From contig NZ_KE384440.1 of assembly GCF_000425725.1 (NCBI RefSeq), positions 194,317 to 258,316 on the forward strand: DNA of 64,000 nt, read 5' to 3'. Position 1 is the stretch's first letter, and each line of letters starts with the position of its first letter. Shown piece after piece: positions 61,022 to 64,000 of this stretch. The position numbers and the translations under genes were made by a program. This stretch comes from Halomonas halocynthiae DSM 14573. Its GTDB lineage: Bacteria > Pseudomonadota > Gammaproteobacteria > Pseudomonadales > Halomonadaceae. The notes under the pieces are model-generated. The model was not told where the DNA came from, did not search any database, and worked only from the letters and a program-made list of their open reading frames with translations.

Positions 61022-61073
61022 ATTAAAGTACCTAAATGGTACATAGTCAATAGTAGTTTGACCTTTTTGGTAC
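61022..61073 (-). promoter_or_regulatory. Two-operator promoter of the phage early operon
   Basis: On the minus strand, TTGACT (61045-61050) and TTTAAT (61022-61027) are separated by exactly 17 bases, a near-consensus sigma-70 promoter. The spacer itself is a perfect operator, GTACC-ATTTA-GGTAC (61028-61042). A second, imperfect copy (GTACC-N5-GGTC, 61060-61073) lies just upstream of the -35. This is the layout of a repressor-controlled phage promoter. The repressor gene is not identified. Confidence 0.7.
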
Positions 61074-61100
61074 ATGCGTGAAGGCAAGGGAATTCCGGAA

Positions 61101-61126
61101 CAAAAAACCCGCCTCGATGGGCGGGT
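61101..61126 (-). terminator. Terminator of the DUF4041-type nuclease gene
   Basis: On the minus strand ACCCGCC pairs with GGCGGGT (7 bp, 6-base loop) and is followed by a run of T, 22 bases after the stop at 61148. Confidence 0.82.
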
Positions 61127-61147
61127 GGTGGGGAAGGGGCTGGCGGG

Positions 61148-62692
61148 TTAGGAAACCGATTCCAGCTGGCGCTCGGCAATTGCTTTGGACTCACGATACT
61201 CCCAAGCTTCGGCGGCCATGGTCCAGTGCACTTCGAGCTGATCTTCCTCAATTGCCTCGCGGACCTCTGTCAGCGGCACTCTGAAGAACTCCTTTCGGGG
61301 ATTGATGCGGTTAACCTGGTGCTCAGCGAACTGGCGATGCAGCTCGCGCTCCAGGGTGGGGGCATCTTCGGAGTAGATCATCGCGTGTACGTCGAACGCG
61401 AAAGGCACGCTGGCATCGCCCAGCTCCCGCACGCGATCTTGTGGCTCAAGCCGGCGAGTCATGCCAATCTTGAATACGCCCTCACCGAATGAGCCGATGT
61501 TGGAAATGATATACACATGCCCGCGCTTAGTTTGCTGGGCCATGGATAGCGCACGCTGACCACGCGCACTGGATTCTTCGAGCTGTTGCTCCAGTTCTGC
61601 CAAACGGGCCTGGTATTCAGCGCGCTCTTCCTCGTTAGCGCTTTCGAACTGCTTGCGGGCTTCTGCCATAGCTTTGGCCAGAATGCGCTCTTCCTTTTCG
61701 GACTGTTTGATGGCTTTCTCCATCTCACGCCGGGCTCGCTCTTCTTCGCGCATTTGCTCGCGTATTTCGCGCTGTTCTTCCTGCTCTATGCGGCGCAGCT
61801 CCATGGTGGCAGTCGCCCACTTCAGCTCTTCCAGCCGCGCCTGCAGGTAGAGGTCGGTGATGCGGGCATCCTTGAAGGCCTTGCCGTTGTGGTTCACCAC
61901 GGCGAAGGCATCGAGGATCGCCTGGTGTAGCTTGCCGTAGTTGTCGTGCTTGACCTTGGAGAGGATGGAGTCGACCTTGCCATTGAAGGCATCGACGGCG
62001 AACTGAATGGCATGCTGGCGCCGTACACGCTCAACGTAATCGCAGTCACCGGCTCGGTTGTTCTTGGCCATGTCACGGCTGTGCTTTCTCGCTTGCTTGA
62101 GCTTTTCGCCGGCGTCCTTATGGGAGAAATCTTCGGCCAAATCATCGAGTAGGCTGATATTGGGTACGATGTAGTCGTCACGGTAGCCTTCGATAATGTT
62201 GCGCATAGCCTTGGCGGTCTGTTCGTAGTGCTTAGCATCTTCTACGGCTTTAAGTGCGTTACCGGCGGTTTCTTCTGCCTGTCGGCGGGCATCGTCAATG
62301 ATTTTGCGAGCCTGCTCATCAGCCAGCGCGACCACTGCCTCGGCTTTCTCTCGGGCATTTTTCCCTTGGGCGCGGCCTTCGCTAATGATACGCCGTTTCT
62401 CGTGCTCAGCCTCGGAGCGCACATCATCTGCTGCCAGTTTTGCCTTGGCCAATAATTTCTTGGCATATTGTTCGGCATGCTGCTTTATTTCCTCAGCGCG
62501 CTGCTTGAGCTCCTTAGCATATTCATCGGCGTCATGAACTTTTTCATATTGCCAAAGGTGCTCTGTAGATGCTTGTAGTTGGTCAAGATCCTTGTCTTTT
62601 TGCTTAGCTTTGCGCCAATAGACTAGAGTCATTATCCAGCCGGAAAAAGCCAAGATAGCTATGATCAGTAGGACAATAGTGCCCTCAGGCAT
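61148..62692 (-). CDS. Membrane-anchored DUF4041-type coiled-coil/GIY-YIG nuclease, SNIPE-like
   Basis: A 514-aa protein. Residues 4-24 (GTIVLLIIAILAFSGWIMTLVYW) are one N-terminal membrane helix. Residues about 30-180 and 310-385 are coiled coil, with a DUF4041-type domain between. Residues 391-475 form a GIY-YIG (T5orf172/Mug113) nuclease: GHVYIISNIGSFGEGVFKIGMTRR, DRVRELGDASVPFAFD and the Glu-containing TLERELHRQFAEHQV. From memory this matches SNIPE, a membrane nuclease that cuts phage DNA during injection. It has its own terminator, and another terminator lies upstream, so it is a separate cargo unit. Confidence 0.8.
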   Translation of the reverse strand: MPEGTIVLLIIAILAFSGWIMTLVYWRKAKQKDKDLDQLQASTEHLWQYEKVHDADEYAKELKQRAEEIKQHAEQYAKKLLAKAKLAADDVRSEAEHEKRRIISEGRAQGKNAREKAEAVVALADEQARKIIDDARRQAEETAGNALKAVEDAKHYEQTAKAMRNIIEGYRDDYIVPNISLLDDLAEDFSHKDAGEKLKQARKHSRDMAKNNRAGDCDYVERVRRQHAIQFAVDAFNGKVDSILSKVKHDNYGKLHQAILDAFAVVNHNGKAFKDARITDLYLQARLEELKWATATMELRRIEQEEQREIREQMREEERARREMEKAIKQSEKEERILAKAMAEARKQFESANEEERAEYQARLAELEQQLEESSARGQRALSMAQQTKRGHVYIISNIGSFGEGVFKIGMTRRLEPQDRVRELGDASVPFAFDVHAMIYSEDAPTLERELHRQFAEHQVNRINPRKEFFRVPLTEVREAIEEDQLEVHWTMAAEAWEYRESKAIAERQLESVS

Positions 62693-62833
62693 GGCGCTCC
62701 CCTTATGTGAACTTGTGTTGTTGAAAGAACTATTGTGCCATAGAGGGGCATGACTTTATGTAAGACGTTGGCGATGGAGTGCGCGACCCGGTGGGTGGGG
62801 TGAAGCGGGGAGAAGGGTTGTATCGAACAAGCA

Positions 62834-62858
62834 CAAAACCCCGCCCCCGAGGGCGGGG
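62834..62858 (-). terminator. Terminator after the DUF6941-like gene
   Basis: On the minus strand CCCCGCCC pairs with GGGCGGGG (8 bp) and is followed by TTTTG. It lies about 24 bases after the stop at 62882 and separates the TA-like operon from the nuclease gene. Confidence 0.75.
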
Positions 62859-62881
62859 GAAGAGATAATAGCTAGGGTGGC

Positions 62882-63298
62882 TTATTCAGTTGGTGCGGGC
62901 GCTTGAGTGATATCCAAAGGGATCGACTGCAGGGGCTCTCCGTCGGCTGTTACGACAAGCGATATAACGCAAGGCTCAGTAATATTCAGTGGTGAGAAAA
63001 TGAGGTTGCCTTGAATAACGCCTGGAGACTCTTCCAGCCAGCTGTCACTTTCACCGAAGCGGTCCGGCTCAATCTCTGTTTGAGCGATTGTGGTTTCGCC
63101 CAACAAAACATCTATCGACATGTGCTTAATTGGTCGGGCTCGATCAAACGTACAGAAAACAGACAAGCACAGCTTTGGAAGGGTGGCTGGAAGTTGCTCT
63201 ACCTGTAGGTTGTTCGAATAGACACCCACAAATGTCAGCTTATCCCCGACTTCTTGGCGAATATCGTCACAAAAAATATTGAATAGGCTGCGGGTCAT
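62882..63298 (-). CDS. DUF6941-like protein
   Basis: A 138-aa, mostly beta-strand protein. The start FCDDIRQEVGDKLTFVGVYSNNL resembles the DUF6941 'CD...GKLNLLGIFD' pattern. LTVFCTFDRARPI-type strands follow (here LSVFCTFDRARP). Function unknown. Its ATG overlaps the stop of the XRE gene upstream, so it is the third gene of a toxin-antitoxin-like operon. Confidence 0.65.
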   Translation of the reverse strand: MTRSLFNIFCDDIRQEVGDKLTFVGVYSNNLQVEQLPATLPKLCLSVFCTFDRARPIKHMSIDVLLGETTIAQTEIEPDRFGESDSWLEESPGVIQGNLIFSPLNITEPCVISLVVTADGEPLQSIPLDITQAPAPTE

Positions 63299-63747
63299 TT
63301 CTGTGAGCTCTCAAATGCGCTGCGCTGGCGCTGCAGCATGGTATCTATGGTGTTCATGTCCACATCTAGTGTATCGCAGAGCTTACGCATTGTTTCCCAG
63401 GTCACATTCTCAGAGCCTCGTTCAATTCTGGCAACGTGAGACTGACTGGTGCCGAGAAGGGTGCTTAGCGTGGTCTGCGACCAGCCTTTTCTAAGCCGCA
63501 ATGATTTGACGGTATCGCCATCACCCCGCGACACCTGGTCAGCAATTCTTGCGCGCGCTCTTTCAAGGGCGGCTTTTTTTCTGGGGTTTTTCTCAGAATT
63601 AGCCACAACATCTTGAATGGAGGTGGCGCACCCAGGTGCCTGCGCGCGCTTGCTGTCTAGATGATACTCAAAGTCATACACCTTCTTCGCGAGGCGGCTA
63701 GATGGTGATTTGTGGCCACCCAGGCCGGCGCTAGTATATGTCGTCAT
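63295..63747 (-). CDS. XRE-family HTH protein, probable antitoxin
   Basis: A 150-aa protein. The C-terminal 70 residues hold an XRE helix-turn-helix (LRLRKGWSQTTLSTLLGTSQSHVARIERGSENVTWETMRKL in part), as in HigA antitoxins. The N-terminal 80 residues are basic and helical. ATG at 63747 overlaps the partial toxin-like gene by 17 bases, a normal order for HigBA. The stop overlaps the DUF6941-like gene. Confidence 0.78.
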   Translation of the reverse strand: MTTYTSAGLGGHKSPSSRLAKKVYDFEYHLDSKRAQAPGCATSIQDVVANSEKNPRKKAALERARARIADQVSRGDGDTVKSLRLRKGWSQTTLSTLLGTSQSHVARIERGSENVTWETMRKLCDTLDVDMNTIDTMLQRQRSAFESSQK

Positions 63748-64000
63748 AGGCGGCCAGGATCCGCTGCGATATTGGGTGGTCTGTGTCATAGTTGAACTCC
63801 CTTGGAGCTATTGCTAGCACGTAATGTGCAGCTTGGCTTGGAATATAGGCATATACTACGCGCCATTTTTTACCTGAGTCTTCAAGCTCCCATGCCTTCA
63901 GGCGCCATAGATCCTTGCCTCTATTCCATAATCTCAACCATTTGCTAACGCTGTATTGCTGGCCTGGTAGCTTATATTTTCCTAAATCATGAATCAGCAG
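63731..64000 (-). CDS. RelE/HigB-like toxin, partial at the window edge
   Basis: The frame is open from the right end of the window to a stop at 63731, giving at least 89 codons with the start outside. The visible part reads LWRLKAWELEDSGKKWRVVYAYI and HYVLAIAPREFNYDTDHPISQRI, given in part, which fits the beta-sheet end of RelE/HigB-type mRNA interferases. It overlaps the XRE gene by 17 bases. The internal TTG at 63937 is not a likely start. Identity is inferred from context as much as from sequence. Confidence 0.65.
   Translation of the reverse strand: MLIHDLGKYKLPGQQYSVSKWLRLWNRGKDLWRLKAWELEDSGKKWRVVYAYIPSQAAHYVLAIAPREFNYDTDHPISQRILAAYDDIY

Noticed and set aside
1..64000. CRISPR arrays or insertion sequences
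   Set aside because: No regularly spaced repeats and no transposase-like gene were seen by eye; a repeat search would be needed to be certain.

Overview
The window looks like chromosome from a halophilic gammaproteobacterium, most likely Halomonas or a close relative in the Halomonadaceae. That is an inference from the gene set (long-form QueF, a YqjD/YqjE/YqjK-type cluster, TctCBA with TctDE, a 401-residue GltS, an HAE1 RND pump) and from moderate-to-high GC. No 16S rRNA or other decisive marker is present.

Layout. 0-5 kb: tRNA-Gly(GCC), a YadGH-type ABC exporter, queF, a nitroreductase, a thioesterase-like gene, tRNA-Ser(GGA) with a strong terminator, then about 750 bp without a gene. 5-8 kb: IclR regulator, hutG and a frameshifted gltS. 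8-20 kb: mostly housekeeping genes (class I methyltransferase, deoC, CBS-BON protein, a large unknown protein, class V aminotransferase, ackA-pta with an Anr/FNR-like box, tenA, ytoQ). 20-26 kb: an RND pump with its adaptor, a YhiN-type flavoprotein and a DOPA-dioxygenase-like protein.

26-38.5 kb is an accessory block. An AraC regulator is followed by a catabolic operon: RidA, an ornithine-cyclodeaminase-family enzyme, a TRAP-permease stub, two histone-deacetylase-like amidohydrolases and a branched-chain-type aminotransferase. Next comes a four-gene SMC/KITE/kleisin/Toprim operon that fits a Wadjet/MksBEFG plasmid-defence system, with SMC as first gene and a short nuclease subunit. 38.5-56 kb returns to core genes: yqjDEK-like, pldA, an MscK-type channel, the 4.5S RNA gene, an NSS transporter, cobA and an RlpA-like protein. 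It also holds a sensory operon (IclR, response regulator, histidine kinase, periplasmic binding protein) divergent from tctCBA, then a GST and a small winged-helix gene.

56.3-64 kb is part of a prophage or related element, with all genes on the minus strand: AlpA/excisionase-like, DnaJ-type zinc-finger protein, HNH endonuclease, HTH, RdgC, a LuxR-type HTH with a two-operator promoter, and several small unknown genes. Inside it, between two terminators, lies a membrane-anchored DUF4041-type coiled-coil/GIY-YIG nuclease that resembles the anti-phage nuclease SNIPE. A toxin-antitoxin-like trio runs off the right edge. No integrase is visible.

The best candidates for new biology are the SMC-first Wadjet-like operon, the SNIPE-like nuclease as prophage cargo, the double-deacetylase catabolic operon with its nested inverted-repeat leader, the three-gene TA-like operon, and the four-gene sensory operon beside tctCBA. 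No CRISPR array and no intact insertion sequence were seen.
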